Below, one piece after another: positions 1-9,345 of a stretch of DNA of 64,000 bases. The stretch's first letter is position 1. Each line of letters opens with the position of its first letter. The stretch comes from GCA-003244245 sp050700355 (GTDB lineage: Bacteria > Actinomycetota > Actinomycetes > Mycobacteriales > Pseudonocardiaceae): NCBI GenBank assembly GCA_050700355.1, contig JBOHHE010000422.1, positions 3,053-67,052 of the forward strand. The letters are read 5' to 3'. The notes beneath the pieces were generated by a model. The model ran no database searches. It was not told the DNA's origin and saw only the letters and a list, made by a program, of their open reading frames with translations. The translations under genes were made by a program, and so were the position numbers.

Positions 1-1273
1 GATGATGATGAGCCTATCCGCGATGGGGATCGTCGGGGTCCTCTGGGTGCTCTACGGCTATTCGATGGCATTCGGTAACGACATCGGTTATGGCCTGCTC
101 GGCAATCCAGGAGAGTTCGCCGGCCTGGGAAGCCTGCTGGGGGGGACCTATGGGGACGATGCCGCGACCGAGGTGGTCGAGGCCGTCTCGATCCCGCTGG
201 TGGGGGGGACTATCCCCGCTATGGTGTTCGTTGCGTTCCAGGCGATGTTCGCGATCATCACCGTTGCGCTGATCTCCGGTGCTGCGGCGGACCGGATGCG
301 GTTCGTGCCGTGGCTGCTGTTCGCGGCGATCTGGGCGACGGCCGTCTACTTTCCGGTTGCGCACTGGGTTTTCTCGTTCGACGGGGTGAGCGCACCGGCC
401 GGTGGCTGGATCGCCAACGAGCTCAAGGCGATCGACTTCGCAGGTGGGACCGCTGTGCACATCAACGCCGGCGCCGCAGGTCTGGCGCTGGCGGTGGTAC
501 TCGGCGCGCGGCGCGGCTGGCCCCGGGAGGCTATGCGCCCGCACAACCTACCCTTCGTGATGCTCGGCGCGGGCCTGCTGTGGTTCGGCTGGTTCGGCTT
601 CAACGCCGGATCGGCCGGGGCCGCCAACGGTGTCGCGGCCGTTGCCTTTGTCAACACCTTGGTGGCCACCGCCGCGGCGATGTTGTCCTGGTTGTTGGTC
701 GAGCGGGTCCGCGACGGACGGCCCACCAGTCTCGGTGGCGCCTCGGGTGTGGTGGCAGGTCTGGTCGCCATCACCCCGGCTTGCCATTCGGTCTCTCCGC
801 TCGGGGCGATCGCGATAGGGGCGATCGCAGGCGTGCTGTGTGCGCTCGCGGTGAGTATCAAATTCCGCTTCGGCTTCGACGACTCCCTCGATGTCGTCGC
901 CGTACACCTCGTCGGCGGCTTGGTGGGAACGCTGCTGATCGGTTTCCTCGCTGACCCCGCTGCGCCTGCCGGCGCGGAGGGCCTGTTCTACACCGGGAGC
1001 ATCGACCAATTGTGGCGCCAGGCCGTGGCCGCGGTTGTCGTGCTGGCTTACTCGATGGTTGTCACGGCGGTCATCGCTCTGGTACTGAAGTTCACCATCG
1101 GGCTACGGGTGGATGACGAGACCGAGCTGGCCGGTATAGATGAGGTCGAACATGCCGAGGCCGGTTACGAGCTGACCGGCCTCCGCACCATGAGCGGATC
1201 GTCGCCGAGCCGGGCCACCACGCCGGCCCAATCCTCGGACATGATCCGGGCCTCAGCAGGCACGGAAGGGTGA
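1..1273 (+). CDS. amt: Ammonium transporter Amt, 5' end cut by window
   Basis: Membrane channel that brings NH4+/NH3 into the cell; the Amt/MEP/Rh family normally has 11 membrane helices. The reading frame is open from base 2, and the first visible residues (MMMSLSAMGIVG) match the interior of Amt, so roughly 40 N-terminal residues lie outside the window. Visible family signatures are HWVFSFDG, the DFAGGTAVHINAGAAG segment carrying the first pore histidine, GFNAGSAGAANG, and DDSLDVVAVHLVGG with the second pore histidine. The hydrophilic C-terminal tail (about 45 residues) is cytoplasmic and is the usual contact for PII. The stop is 9 bp before glnB, so the two are almost certainly one operon, the usual amt-glnB pairing. 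Confidence 0.95.
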   Translation, partial: MMMSLSAMGIVGVLWVLYGYSMAFGNDIGYGLLGNPGEFAGLGSLLGGTYGDDAATEVVEAVSIPLVGGTIPAMVFVAFQAMFAIITVALISGAAADRMRFVPWLLFAAIWATAVYFPVAHWVFSFDGVSAPAGGWIANELKAIDFAGGTAVHINAGAAGLALAVVLGARRGWPREAMRPHNLPFVMLGAGLLWFGWFGFNAGSAGAANGVAAVAFVNTLVATAAAMLSWLLVERVRDGRPTSLGGASGVVAGLVAITPACHSVSPLGAIAIGAIAGVLCALAVSIKFRFGFDDSLDVVAVHLVGGLVGTLLIGFLADPAAPAGAEGLFYTGSIDQLWRQAVAAVVVLAYSMVVTAVIALVLKFTIGLRVDDETELAGIDEVEHAEAGYELTGLRTMSGSSPSRATTPAQSSDMIRASAGTEG

Positions 1274-1282
1274 GAGCACACG

Positions 1283-1621
1283 ATGAAACTAATCACCGGA
1301 ATCGTCAAGCCGTTCACACTTGAGGACGTCAAAGGTGCCCTGGAGCAGATCGGGGTGCTCGGGATGACTGTCAGTGAGGTTCAGGGATTCGGCAGGCAGA
1401 AGGGGCACACCGAGGTATATCGGGGCGCGGAGTACTCGGTCGATTTCGTGCCCAAGATCCGGATTGAGGTCGTCGTGGATGACACGCAGGTGGACAAGAC
1501 GATCGACGCACTCGTTGAGGCGGCCCGGACCGGGAAGATCGGGGACGGCAAAGTGTGGGTCACCCCGGTAGAAATGGTGGTACGGGTGCGTACGGGTGAG
1601 CGGGGCCTGGACGCCTTGTGA
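1283..1621 (+). CDS. glnB: Nitrogen regulatory protein PII
   Basis: Trimeric PII signal protein of 112 aa, the standard length. It senses ATP/ADP and 2-oxoglutarate and controls Amt and nitrogen metabolism. The T-loop reads GRQKGHTEVYRGAEY, with the modifiable tyrosine at about residue 51. In actinobacteria this tyrosine is adenylylated rather than uridylylated by the glnD product, and glnD follows here. The B-loop region TGKIGDGKVWV and the C-terminal VRTGERG are intact. It lies 9 bp after amt, with ATG start and an upstream GGTGAGAG as a weak ribosome site. Confidence 0.96.
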   Translation: MKLITGIVKPFTLEDVKGALEQIGVLGMTVSEVQGFGRQKGHTEVYRGAEYSVDFVPKIRIEVVVDDTQVDKTIDALVEAARTGKIGDGKVWVTPVEMVVRVRTGERGLDAL

Positions 1622-1755
1622 TCGTGAGCAGGGGCTGATGCCTGCGGGGCGCTGATGGTCCTCATCAGCGCCCCGCAGATGCGCCGCGCTCTGGAAACAA
1701 CTGTGCGGTGTGGACTGGAGCGCGGCCCGCCGCGCTGTCGGGGAGAAGAGTCGAG

Positions 1756-4185
1756 ATGGGACACGAACCGACCGGCACAAGATCCGAGGGACTACCCGAA
1801 AAGCAGGCTGCCGCGGCTGACCTGGCCAAGGCCCGTGCTGCCCTGCTCGCCGTCGGCCCGCGGCAGCGTCGGTTGTCTCCCGAAGCGCTGCGAGTGGCGC
1901 TGGGTGACCTATACGAGTTCTGGTTGGTCTCCCGCGCCGCATCCGTGGGCATCGGCCAGGGCACCGCCCTGGTTGCGGTCGGTGCTCTGGGCCGTCGTGA
2001 GCTGGCGCCGTATTCCGATCTTGACCTGCTGCTGCTGCACAACGGTAAAGGTGAGGTCAGCAGGCTCGCGGATTCGTTGTGGTACCCGCTGTGGGATGCC
2101 CGCATCGAGTTGGATCACAGCGTGCGCACTGTCGGGCAGGCATTGCAGGTAGCCGCCACAGACTTGCGGGCGGCGCTCGGGCTGCTGGATGCCCGGCTGA
2201 TCGCCGGAGACGGGGCGCTGTTCACCGGCATGGAAACCGCCGTGCGGCGGGCTTGGCGCACCGGCATCCGTAGCCGCTTGGAGGAGCTCGCCGAGTCGGC
2301 GCAGGAGCGCTGGCGGCGGCGCGGCGATGTCGCGCACCGGGTAGAGCCGGACCTTAAGAACGGCCACGGTGGACTGCGCGACGTGCAGTTGCTCGATGCG
2401 TTGTCCACTGGTCAGCTCGTGGACCGAGTCGGCCCGGACGTGTGCGCGGCGCGCGACCTATTGTTGGACGTGCGTACCGAGCTGCACCGGCTGGCCGGCC
2501 GGAGCCGGGACGTGCTGCGTGCGCAGGATGCCGACGAGATCGCTGTCGCCCTGGAGCTTGGTGATCGGTTCGAATTGGCCAGAAGCGTGTCCGGGGCGGC
2601 CCGCACGATCGTCTATGCGGTCGACGTGGGGCTGCGCAGGGCACGCGCCGCGGTACCCCCGAGGGGCCGGGCCCGGTTGAGCGGCTTGCGGAACCTGGGC
2701 AGGGGACCGATCCGCCGTCCGCTCGACGATGGTGTGGTGGAGCACGGTGGCGAGGTGGCGCTGGCTCGTGATGCCCGCCCGCCCCGCGATCCGGCGCTGG
2801 CGCTGCGCGTCGCCGCGACCGCCGCGAGGACCGGGATGCCGGTGGCGGCGGGAACCCTCGCAACGTTGGCCGACACCGCACCGGAGCTGCGCCAGCCCTG
2901 GCCCCGAGCGGCATTGGACGAATTGCTGTCTCTGCTAGGCGCGGGCAGGCCTGCGGTGGACGTGATCGAGGCGATGGATCGCACGGGGTTATGGGGGCGG
3001 TTGTTTCCGGAATGGGGGGCGGTACGTGATCTGCCACCTCGGGACCGGGCACATGTGTGGACAGTGGACCGGCACTTGGTGGAGACGGCGGCCCATGCGG
3101 CGCGGCTGACCACCACTGTGGCCCGGCCGGACTTGCTGCTGCTCGGTTCGTTGCTGCACGACCTGGGCAAAGGGCGCGGCGGAGACCATTCCGCCGTCGG
3201 CGCGGCACTCGCCGAGCAGATCGGCCATCGGCTCGGGTTGTGGCCCTCGGACGTGGAGATGCTCTGCTCGGTGGTGCGCCACCACCTGCTGCTGCCGCAT
3301 ACGGCGACTCGCCGGGATCTCGAAGATCCGGCGACCGCGCAGCGGGTGGTCGACATCCTCGGCGGAGACCAGACGGTACTGGAGTTACTGGTCGCCCTGG
3401 CTGAGGCCGACAGTCTGGCCACCGGCCCGGGGGTATGGAGCGAGTGGCGCGCGGCGCTGATCGCCGACCTGGCCAAGCGCTGCCGGGCGGTGCTGGCGGG
3501 GCAACCCTTGCCGGGGCCGGTGCCGCTCACCGCGGAGCAGTGCGCCTTGGCTGAACGGGTCGTCGCGATCGGCTCGGTGCACGTGAGCGCAGATACCGAG
3601 GCAGGGCCGGGTGCGGCCACCACGGTCACCGTGGTGACCCCCGGACGTCCCGGGGTGCTCGCCCTGGCGGCCGGGGTGCTCGCGCTGCATTCGCTCCAGG
3701 TCCACTCGGCGGCCATCCGGGTCATCGAGCTTCCGAGCGGGTCCTCCGCGGCGGTGGACTCCTTCAACGTCTCGCCGCGTTTCGGGCGCCCCCCCGATGC
3801 CACGTTGCTGCGCCAGGACCTGCTGCGGGCGCTGGACGGCTCGCTTGCGCTGGCTGAGCGGCTGGCCGCCAAGGAGCGTGATTACGGGGAGGTCGGTGGG
3901 TCCGGCGTGGTGCCTTCGGCGGTCGAGGCCAAGGTGCTCTGGTTCGACGACGAGGCCACCGGGGCAGTGGTCCTCGAGTTGCGCACCACCGACCGGATCG
4001 GGCTGCTCCACCGGGTCGCCTCCGCGCTGGAGGCCTGCTCGGCGACCGTACGATGGGCACGGGTCGTGACATGGGGTAGTTCAGTGGTGGATTCCTTCGG
4101 CCTCATCGGATCCGGCGCAGACGGGCAACTACGGCCCGAGGCGCGTCGAAAGGTCGAGCGCGCGGTACTCAGCGCGGCCCGGTGA
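1756..4185 (+). CDS. glnD: PII nucleotidyltransferase/nucleotidylyl-removing enzyme GlnD
   Basis: Bifunctional enzyme that modifies PII at the T-loop tyrosine under nitrogen shortage and removes the group when nitrogen is plentiful. About 809 aa. Domains in order: a nucleotidyltransferase domain with GALGRREL...YSDLDLLLLH at about residues 75-95 (acidic pair present), an HD hydrolase domain with LLHDLGKGRGGDHS near 465, then two ACT domains near 625 (TPGRPGVLALAAGV) and 739 (TTDRIGLLHRVASALEA). I chose the ATG at 1756 because GGGAGAAGAG lies just upstream; an in-frame ATG at 1708 has no comparable site. Third gene of the amt-glnB-glnD set, as in M. tuberculosis. Confidence 0.94.
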   Translation: MGHEPTGTRSEGLPEKQAAAADLAKARAALLAVGPRQRRLSPEALRVALGDLYEFWLVSRAASVGIGQGTALVAVGALGRRELAPYSDLDLLLLHNGKGEVSRLADSLWYPLWDARIELDHSVRTVGQALQVAATDLRAALGLLDARLIAGDGALFTGMETAVRRAWRTGIRSRLEELAESAQERWRRRGDVAHRVEPDLKNGHGGLRDVQLLDALSTGQLVDRVGPDVCAARDLLLDVRTELHRLAGRSRDVLRAQDADEIAVALELGDRFELARSVSGAARTIVYAVDVGLRRARAAVPPRGRARLSGLRNLGRGPIRRPLDDGVVEHGGEVALARDARPPRDPALALRVAATAARTGMPVAAGTLATLADTAPELRQPWPRAALDELLSLLGAGRPAVDVIEAMDRTGLWGRLFPEWGAVRDLPPRDRAHVWTVDRHLVETAAHAARLTTTVARPDLLLLGSLLHDLGKGRGGDHSAVGAALAEQIGHRLGLWPSDVEMLCSVVRHHLLLPHTATRRDLEDPATAQRVVDILGGDQTVLELLVALAEADSLATGPGVWSEWRAALIADLAKRCRAVLAGQPLPGPVPLTAEQCALAERVVAIGSVHVSADTEAGPGAATTVTVVTPGRPGVLALAAGVLALHSLQVHSAAIRVIELPSGSSAAVDSFNVSPRFGRPPDATLLRQDLLRALDGSLALAERLAAKERDYGEVGGSGVVPSAVEAKVLWFDDEATGAVVLELRTTDRIGLLHRVASALEACSATVRWARVVTWGSSVVDSFGLIGSGADGQLRPEARRKVERAVLSAAR

Positions 4186-4219
4186 GCTGGGCGGGGATGT
4201 ACCTGATACCCCTGCGGGC

Positions 4220-4225
4220 TACGCT
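4220..4225 (+). promoter_or_regulatory. Candidate -10 element, leaderless start
   Basis: TACGCT lies 8 nt before the ATG at 4234. It fits the actinobacterial TANNNT pattern at a spacing that would put the transcript start at or next to the start codon. No clear -35 box is visible. Confidence 0.35.
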
Positions 4226-4233
4226 CACGGGGT

Positions 4234-5073
4234 ATGCGCGCAACGCAAGATGAGATGGTCCCTCTGCACGTCCCGTTCGAGATCGTATTGCGCGGGTTCG
4301 ATCGCCGGCAGGTACTCGATCACATCGAGTCACTAGAGGGCCGTATCGCGATGATCGCCGCCGACCGCGACGCGGCCCTTCAGCAGACCGCCGACCTCAG
4401 CAAGCTACTCGAACACCTTCGTTGTGAGGTGGAAGAGGCGAACACGCGGGTGGAGCGCCTGCAGCGATCGTCGCTGGGTGCTGCGGGGGCGCGGATCCAG
4501 CGCATGTTGCAGATGGCCGAGGACGAGATCACCGCACTGCAGGCAGCCACCGAGCAGGAGACCACATCGCTGCGTGAGCGCACGCACGCAGAGGCCGACC
4601 GGCTGATGCAGGAGACCATCCTGCGGTGTGAACGCCTGGAGGCGGAGTCGGAGCAGCGACGCAGCACCGAGGAAGCCGAGTCGGCGGCGCGGTGCCGAAG
4701 GGCCGAGGAGGACTCCGCGCGTCGGCGGTTGGCGGCTGAGCAGCAGTGTGAGCGCGATATCCTCCGCAAGGAAGCGCAAGCCGCCGCCTGGATCACGGAG
4801 TATCAAACCTGGGGGGTGGCCGGGCTGCACCTCATGCTACGGATCGCGGGCGAGGGGCTCAGCAAGCGGATGGCGGAGGTCGAGCGGGAGATCGCCAGGT
4901 TCACCGAGCTGCGGGCCGACGTCACCGCCCGGCTGTCCTCGGCGCACCGTGTGCTGGTGGATGCGGTCGCTCAGGTTGAACGGCCGACTGCGATCGAGCG
5001 GGGTGGGGCGATCGAGCCGGGCGAGGCGATGGCCGACCAGGCAGGTCGGGGGGCAGGACTGCTGGACGGCTAG
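4234..5073 (+). CDS. DivIVA-like coiled-coil protein
   Basis: 279 aa. The N-terminus (VPFEIVLRGFDRRQVLDHIESLE, residues about 9-31) resembles the short membrane-binding head of DivIVA/Wag31 proteins, in which an FxxxxRGYDxxxVxxxL pattern precedes a coiled coil. The middle (about 35-210) is a long, charged, Glu/Arg/Ala-rich coiled coil, including AEDEITALQAATEQET. Probably cytoplasmic and scaffold-like; Streptomyces Scy and other cellulose-binding-type proteins share the design, but I cannot assign a function. An internal ATG at 4255 is an alternative start. It sits between glnD and ffh. Confidence 0.75.
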   Translation: MRATQDEMVPLHVPFEIVLRGFDRRQVLDHIESLEGRIAMIAADRDAALQQTADLSKLLEHLRCEVEEANTRVERLQRSSLGAAGARIQRMLQMAEDEITALQAATEQETTSLRERTHAEADRLMQETILRCERLEAESEQRRSTEEAESAARCRRAEEDSARRRLAAEQQCERDILRKEAQAAAWITEYQTWGVAGLHLMLRIAGEGLSKRMAEVEREIARFTELRADVTARLSSAHRVLVDAVAQVERPTAIERGGAIEPGEAMADQAGRGAGLLDG

Positions 5074-5141
5074 GCTGGCCTGTAGTACCAGCCCAAATCC
5101 GGGGCACCACCCCCGCCGCACCCCCAGGGAGCGCGACCGGC

Positions 5142-6686
5142 GTGTTCGACACACTCTCCGACCGGCTTACCTCGACGTTGTCCGGCCTGCGCGGCAAAGG
5201 CAGGCTCTCCGACGCTGATATCGATGTGACGGCGCGCGAGATCCGCATTGCCCTACTCGAGGCCGACGTCGCGCTTCCGGTGGTCCGTCAGTTCATCGTG
5301 CAACTCAAGGAACGGGCGAAAGGGGCGGAAGTCTCCGCGGCGCTGAATCCCGCTCAACAGGTCGTCAAGATCGTTGATGAGGAGCTCGTCAAAATACTTG
5401 GCGGGCAGACCCGGCGCCTCGAGCTGGCCAAGACGCCACCGACCGTGATCATGCTGGCCGGCCTGCAAGGTTCCGGCAAGACGACGTTGGCGGGCAAGCT
5501 CGCTCGTTGGCTCCGTGGCCAGGGGCACACCCCGTTGCTGGTTGCTGCGGACCTGCAGCGACCGAACGCGGTCACTCAGCTCCAGGTGGTGGGTGAGCAG
5601 GCCGGCGTGCCGGTGTTCGCGCCCGAACCCGGTAACGGGGTCGGTGACCCGGTCGACGTTGCCCGGCGGGGGGTCGCCGAAGCTCGCATCCGTCAGCACG
5701 ACTTCGTGGTGGTGGACACCGCGGGACGCCTCGGCATCGACGAGGAGCTGATGCGTCAGGCAAGCGACATCAGAGACGCCGTGGCACCCGATGAGGTGTT
5801 GTTCGTCGTCGACGCGATGATCGGCCAGGATGCGGTGAACACCGCTGAAGCGTTCCGTGACGGGGTCGGCTTCACCGGTGTGGTGCTCACCAAGCTGGAC
5901 GGCGACGCCCGCGGTGGGGCGGCACTCTCGGTGCGGCAGGTCACCGGCTGCCCGATCCTGTTCGCGTCCAACGGCGAGAAGCTGGACGACTTCGACGTCT
6001 TCCACCCCGACCGGATGGCCAGCCGGATCCTGGGCATGGGAGACATGCTCACCCTCATCGAGCAGGCCGAGCAGGCGTTCGACGTCGAGCAGGCCGAGCA
6101 GGCCGCCGCCAAGATCGGCAGCGGCGAGCTGACCCTCGAGGATTTCCTCGAGCAGATGCAGGCGGTCCGGCGGATGGGACCGATCTCCAATCTGCTCGGC
6201 ATGCTCCCCGGGACGGGCCAGTTCAAGGCGCAGCTCGCCGAGGTCGACGACAAGCAACTGGACCGGTTGCAGGCCATCATCCGCGGCATGACCCCGGACG
6301 AGCGGGCTGACCCGAAGATCATCAATGCCTCCCGGCGTCAGCGCATCGCCCGCGGCTCTGGTGTCACGGTCAGCGAGGTCAACCTGCTGGTCGACCGCTT
6401 CTTCGAGGCTCGCAAGCTCATGCAGCAGATGGCCGGTCAGTTCGGCCTGGGTGGGCTCGGTCCTGGGCGGCGGACTCGCAAGGGCAAGAAGGGCAAGAAG
6501 GGCAAGGGGAGGGGGCCGACTCCACCGAAGGTCCGGGGCGGGCTGCCCGGAGGGTTCCCCGACGTGACCGGAATGGGTCAAGGTGGGGCAGACGGCGCGG
6601 CGGACCGGATGCCGCCTGGGGGGTTCGCGCTGGATCAGTTGCCACCTGGGTTCGACCCGTCGAAGCTGAGGTTCGGCAAGAGGTGA
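5142..6686 (+). CDS. ffh: Signal recognition particle GTPase Ffh
   Basis: SRP54 homologue that binds signal sequences of nascent membrane proteins with 4.5S/scRNA and delivers them to FtsY. 514 aa, GTG start. The N domain occupies residues 1-95. The G domain has GLQGSGKTT (about 106), DTAGRLG (about 192) and TKLDGDARGGAALS (about 249). The methionine-rich M domain starts near 300. The tail after residue 440 is Arg/Lys- then Gly/Pro-rich (RKGKKGKKGKGRG), a common actinobacterial extension. Its TGA overlaps the GTG of the next gene (GTGA). TAGGCT at 5070-5075 is a possible -10 hexamer. Confidence 0.96.
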   Translation: MFDTLSDRLTSTLSGLRGKGRLSDADIDVTAREIRIALLEADVALPVVRQFIVQLKERAKGAEVSAALNPAQQVVKIVDEELVKILGGQTRRLELAKTPPTVIMLAGLQGSGKTTLAGKLARWLRGQGHTPLLVAADLQRPNAVTQLQVVGEQAGVPVFAPEPGNGVGDPVDVARRGVAEARIRQHDFVVVDTAGRLGIDEELMRQASDIRDAVAPDEVLFVVDAMIGQDAVNTAEAFRDGVGFTGVVLTKLDGDARGGAALSVRQVTGCPILFASNGEKLDDFDVFHPDRMASRILGMGDMLTLIEQAEQAFDVEQAEQAAAKIGSGELTLEDFLEQMQAVRRMGPISNLLGMLPGTGQFKAQLAEVDDKQLDRLQAIIRGMTPDERADPKIINASRRQRIARGSGVTVSEVNLLVDRFFEARKLMQQMAGQFGLGGLGPGRRTRKGKKGKKGKGRGPTPPKVRGGLPGGFPDVTGMGQGGADGAADRMPPGGFALDQLPPGFDPSKLRFGKR

Positions 6687-7807
6687 CGGTGTCACTCCTT
6701 GGGCCATCTCCCCCGGTTATGCACGTGCGCGGTGTTCTGTTACCTGGTGGAGAGTTCGGCGAGCTATGGATCGCCGAGGGGGTGATCTGCACCGAACCGG
6801 TACCCGGGGCGACCACCGTCGCCGACGGGGGCTACGTCCTGCCAGGCCTGGTGGATGCGCACTGCCATGTCGGCCTCGGCCCACAAGGGCCGGTCACCCT
6901 CGACGAAGCCGCCGAGCAGGGCGCTGTCAACCGGGACGCGGGCACTTTGCTCATCCGGGATTGCGGGGTCTCGATCGACACCCGCCCGCTGCAGCGTCGC
7001 GACGACATGCCCCGCATCCTCCGGTCGGGGCGCCATCTGGCCCGCCCGAAACGCTACATCCCCGCTCTCGGGGTCGAGCTGGACGATCCGCGGTTGCTCC
7101 CGCAGGCGGTGCGAGAGCAGGCGGATAACGGGGACGGCTGGGTGAAGCTCGTCGGTGACTGGATCGACCGGACAACGGGTGATCTCGCCCCGCTGTGGCC
7201 GGACGACGTCCTGGTGGAGGCGATCGATGTGGCGCACGCCGTCGGGGCCAGGGTCACCGCGCACGTCTTCGGGAAGGACGCGCTGCCCGGCCTGATCTCG
7301 GCCGGAATCGACTGCATCGAGCATGGCACCGGCCTGTCCGCCGACACCATCGCCGAGATGGCCGCTCGAGGGACCGCCCTGGTCCCTACACTGATCAATA
7401 TCGAAAACTTTCCGACCATCGCGGAGCGTGCCAGTAAATACCCGCGCTACGCCGCCCATATGCGGGCGCTACACGCCGGAGTTCGCGATACCGTTGGCGC
7501 CGCCATCGAGGCCGGTGTCCCGGTCTACGCGGGCACCGACGCAGGTGGCGGTATCGCGCACGGCCGCTTGGTGGACGAGATCCTCGCGTTGCGCGCTGCC
7601 GGGTGCAGCGGTGAGCAGGCTCTCGCGGCGGGAAGCTGGGCGGCCCGAGACTGGTTGGGTGTCCCCGGTCTGGTGCCGGGCGCGCCGGCCGACTTGCTGG
7701 TTACCCGCGCCGACCCACGGCTGGATCCGGATGCCCTGCGCAGTCCGGTGTTGTTGATGCTGCGCGGTCTCGTCCAGGGGGATCGCGGTGGTGCCAGTGT
7801 CGCATAG
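6683..7807 (+). CDS. Amidohydrolase family protein (imidazolonepropionase-like)
   Basis: 374 aa TIM-barrel metal-dependent hydrolase. Visible elements: the LPGLVDAHCHVG metal motif (about 55-66), a lysine in WVKLVGDW (about 154) of the type that becomes carboxylated, a histidine in TAHVFGKDA (about 193), IEHGTG (about 214) and the metal aspartate in YAGTDAGGG (about 285). These suit the imidazolonepropionase/prolidase-like branch of the amidohydrolases. The substrate cannot be told from sequence. The same neighbour follows ffh in many actinobacteria. GTG start overlaps the ffh stop, so translation is probably coupled. Confidence 0.85.
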   Translation: MTVSLLGPSPPVMHVRGVLLPGGEFGELWIAEGVICTEPVPGATTVADGGYVLPGLVDAHCHVGLGPQGPVTLDEAAEQGAVNRDAGTLLIRDCGVSIDTRPLQRRDDMPRILRSGRHLARPKRYIPALGVELDDPRLLPQAVREQADNGDGWVKLVGDWIDRTTGDLAPLWPDDVLVEAIDVAHAVGARVTAHVFGKDALPGLISAGIDCIEHGTGLSADTIAEMAARGTALVPTLINIENFPTIAERASKYPRYAAHMRALHAGVRDTVGAAIEAGVPVYAGTDAGGGIAHGRLVDEILALRAAGCSGEQALAAGSWAARDWLGVPGLVPGAPADLLVTRADPRLDPDALRSPVLLMLRGLVQGDRGGASVA

Positions 7808-8612
7808 TGACGAAAGTTACTGGGAGTACCCGACCGGGGGGACCACTGCGGTGCCGCCGCCCGAGGCGCCGGACCGATCGGATCGACGCCACGGCTGGCG
7901 CCTGCTCACCGTCTTCGCGGTTGCTGAAGTGGTTTTTCTGGTCGTCTCTTTACTGGTGCTGCTGCCCTTCGCTCTTAATTCCTCGGACCTGGCTACGGGC
8001 ACTCCGCTGCCGCCGGAGGCGTTGGTCACCGCGCTGGCGGTCCCCACCATGCTGGCCGCGCTGGTTGCGGCCGGCGGTGCCGTACTGGTGGGCCAGGGGA
8101 GCCTGTGGGCGAGGTTGTGCAGCGAATTGTCGTTGCGGTGGCGATGGCGCGACCTGGGTATCGGATTGATGCTGGGCGGGCTGGGCTTGGTGATCACCTT
8201 GCCCGCCTCGCTGCTGTGGGCGCGGTTGGTCGGTGAGGACCGGGCCAACTCTGCGGTGGGTGACGTTTTCGACGGTCAGCGCCTGCCGTTCAGCCTGGCG
8301 CTGGTGATGTTCCTGGTGGTCTGGCTGGTGGCTCCCTTGTGTGAGGAGGTGCTCTACCGGGGCGTGCTGTGGCGGGCCATGGAGTATTGGGGGTGGAAGC
8401 CTTGGGTGATCTTCGGATCGACCACGTTGGCGTTCTCCTTCGCCCACCTCGAACTGCTTCGCTTCCCCCTGCTGGTGGTGATCTCGCTGCCGATCGCATT
8501 CGCCAGAATGTTCACCGGCAACCTGCTGGCCAGCGTTGTCGCCCACCAGGCGAACAACTTCCTGCCCGCCGTCGGGCTCGTGCTGATCAGTCAGGGCTTG
8601 TTGCCCGAGTGA
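7788..8612 (+). CDS. CPBP family intramembrane metalloprotease
   Basis: 274 aa multi-pass membrane protein (CAAX-protease/bacteriocin-processing, Abi family). After a proline-rich cytoplasmic start it shows about seven hydrophobic segments. The three active-site motifs are present: EExxxR in CEEVLYRGVLW (about 184-194), FxxxH in FSFAHLELL, and HxxxN in VVAHQANNF. The physiological substrate is unknown. The GTG at 7788 overlaps the previous gene by 20 bp and is preceded by CCAGGGGGA; GTGs at 7791 and 7797 are alternatives. Confidence 0.85.
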   Translation: MVPVSHSDESYWEYPTGGTTAVPPPEAPDRSDRRHGWRLLTVFAVAEVVFLVVSLLVLLPFALNSSDLATGTPLPPEALVTALAVPTMLAALVAAGGAVLVGQGSLWARLCSELSLRWRWRDLGIGLMLGGLGLVITLPASLLWARLVGEDRANSAVGDVFDGQRLPFSLALVMFLVVWLVAPLCEEVLYRGVLWRAMEYWGWKPWVIFGSTTLAFSFAHLELLRFPLLVVISLPIAFARMFTGNLLASVVAHQANNFLPAVGLVLISQGLLPE

Positions 8613-8716
8613 CCAGCCCCGTCGGAGCCTGGGCGCTGGAAGTGCTCTCCGGACGTCTGGCACAATAGGCTGCTGTTGTCACGGCGGGCACTTTGAGCGC
8701 GCTGTAACCACTAACC

Positions 8717-8747
8717 TCTCTGACCACCGAACCTCGGTGGTCAGAGA
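8717..8747 (+). promoter_or_regulatory. Perfect 14-bp hairpin before rpsP
   Basis: TCTCTGACCACCGA, loop ACC, then TCGGTGGTCAGAGA: a perfect 14-bp stem. A smaller overlapping dyad (TCGGTG-AC-CACCGA) follows at 8752-8765. No T-tract. It lies about 105 bp before rpsP and 105 bp after the CPBP gene, so it could be a terminator for the upstream gene or a leader structure of the rpsP operon. Confidence 0.7.
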
Positions 8748-8853
8748 AACCTCGGTGACCACCGAACCTTTGGGCAATGCCGGCTCGCGGCCTCACCATG
8801 AGCTGTGTGTGCTCACCCGCGAACACACGAGCGTGACAGGAGTAGCTCGACCC

Positions 8854-9345
8854 GTGGCTGTCAAGATCAGACTCATGCGGCTAGGTAAGATCCACCAACC
8901 GTACTATCGGATCGTCGTCGCCGACGCCCGTACCCGTCGTGACGGAAAGGCGATCGAGGCGATCGGCAAATACCACCCCAAGCTGGAGCCCAGCTTCATC
9001 GAGGTCAACTCGGAGCGGGTGCAGTACTGGCTGGGTGTGGGAGCCAAGCCCACCGAAGCCGTCCAGCACATCCTCGAGATCACCGGCGACTGGCAGAAGT
9101 TCACCGGCCAGCCGGGCGAGGAAGGCACCTTGCGGCACGCCGCTCCCAAGCCGGACAAAGCTGAACTGTTCGCCAAGGCACTGGCCGAAGCCGGGGAGGC
9201 GCCGACAACGGAGGCCACCACTCCGAAGAAGAGGGGCGCCAGAAAGGCCGAGAACATCGCGCCTGAACCCACCGCCGCGCCTGAACCTACGGCTGCCGGG
9301 GAGGAGAAGGCGAAGGCAGCGTCCGCTTCGGACAGGCAGGCGTGA
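8854..9345 (+). CDS. rpsP: 30S ribosomal protein bS16
   Basis: Small-subunit assembly protein. 163 aa, longer than the 80-90 aa of most bacteria because of an Ala/Glu/Pro-rich tail with repeated EPTAAPEPTAA, typical of actinobacterial S16. The core MAVKIRLMRLGKIHQPYYRI and ADARTRRDGKAIEAIG is clear. The GTG at 8854 was chosen over earlier in-frame starts because it begins exactly at the conserved MAVKIRL and follows ACAGGAG. First gene of the rpsP-khpA-rimM-trmD operon. TAGGCT at 8666-8671 is a possible distal -10. Confidence 0.95.
   Translation: MAVKIRLMRLGKIHQPYYRIVVADARTRRDGKAIEAIGKYHPKLEPSFIEVNSERVQYWLGVGAKPTEAVQHILEITGDWQKFTGQPGEEGTLRHAAPKPDKAELFAKALAEAGEAPTTEATTPKKRGARKAENIAPEPTAAPEPTAAGEEKAKAASASDRQA

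Noticed and set aside
5253..6707. Long open frame on the minus strand opposite ffh (484 codons); similar 652-codon frame opposite ftsK at 31,498-33,456
   Set aside because: High-GC codon bias keeps the complementary frame free of stops. No ribosome site, no recognisable family, and the + strand genes are unmistakable.
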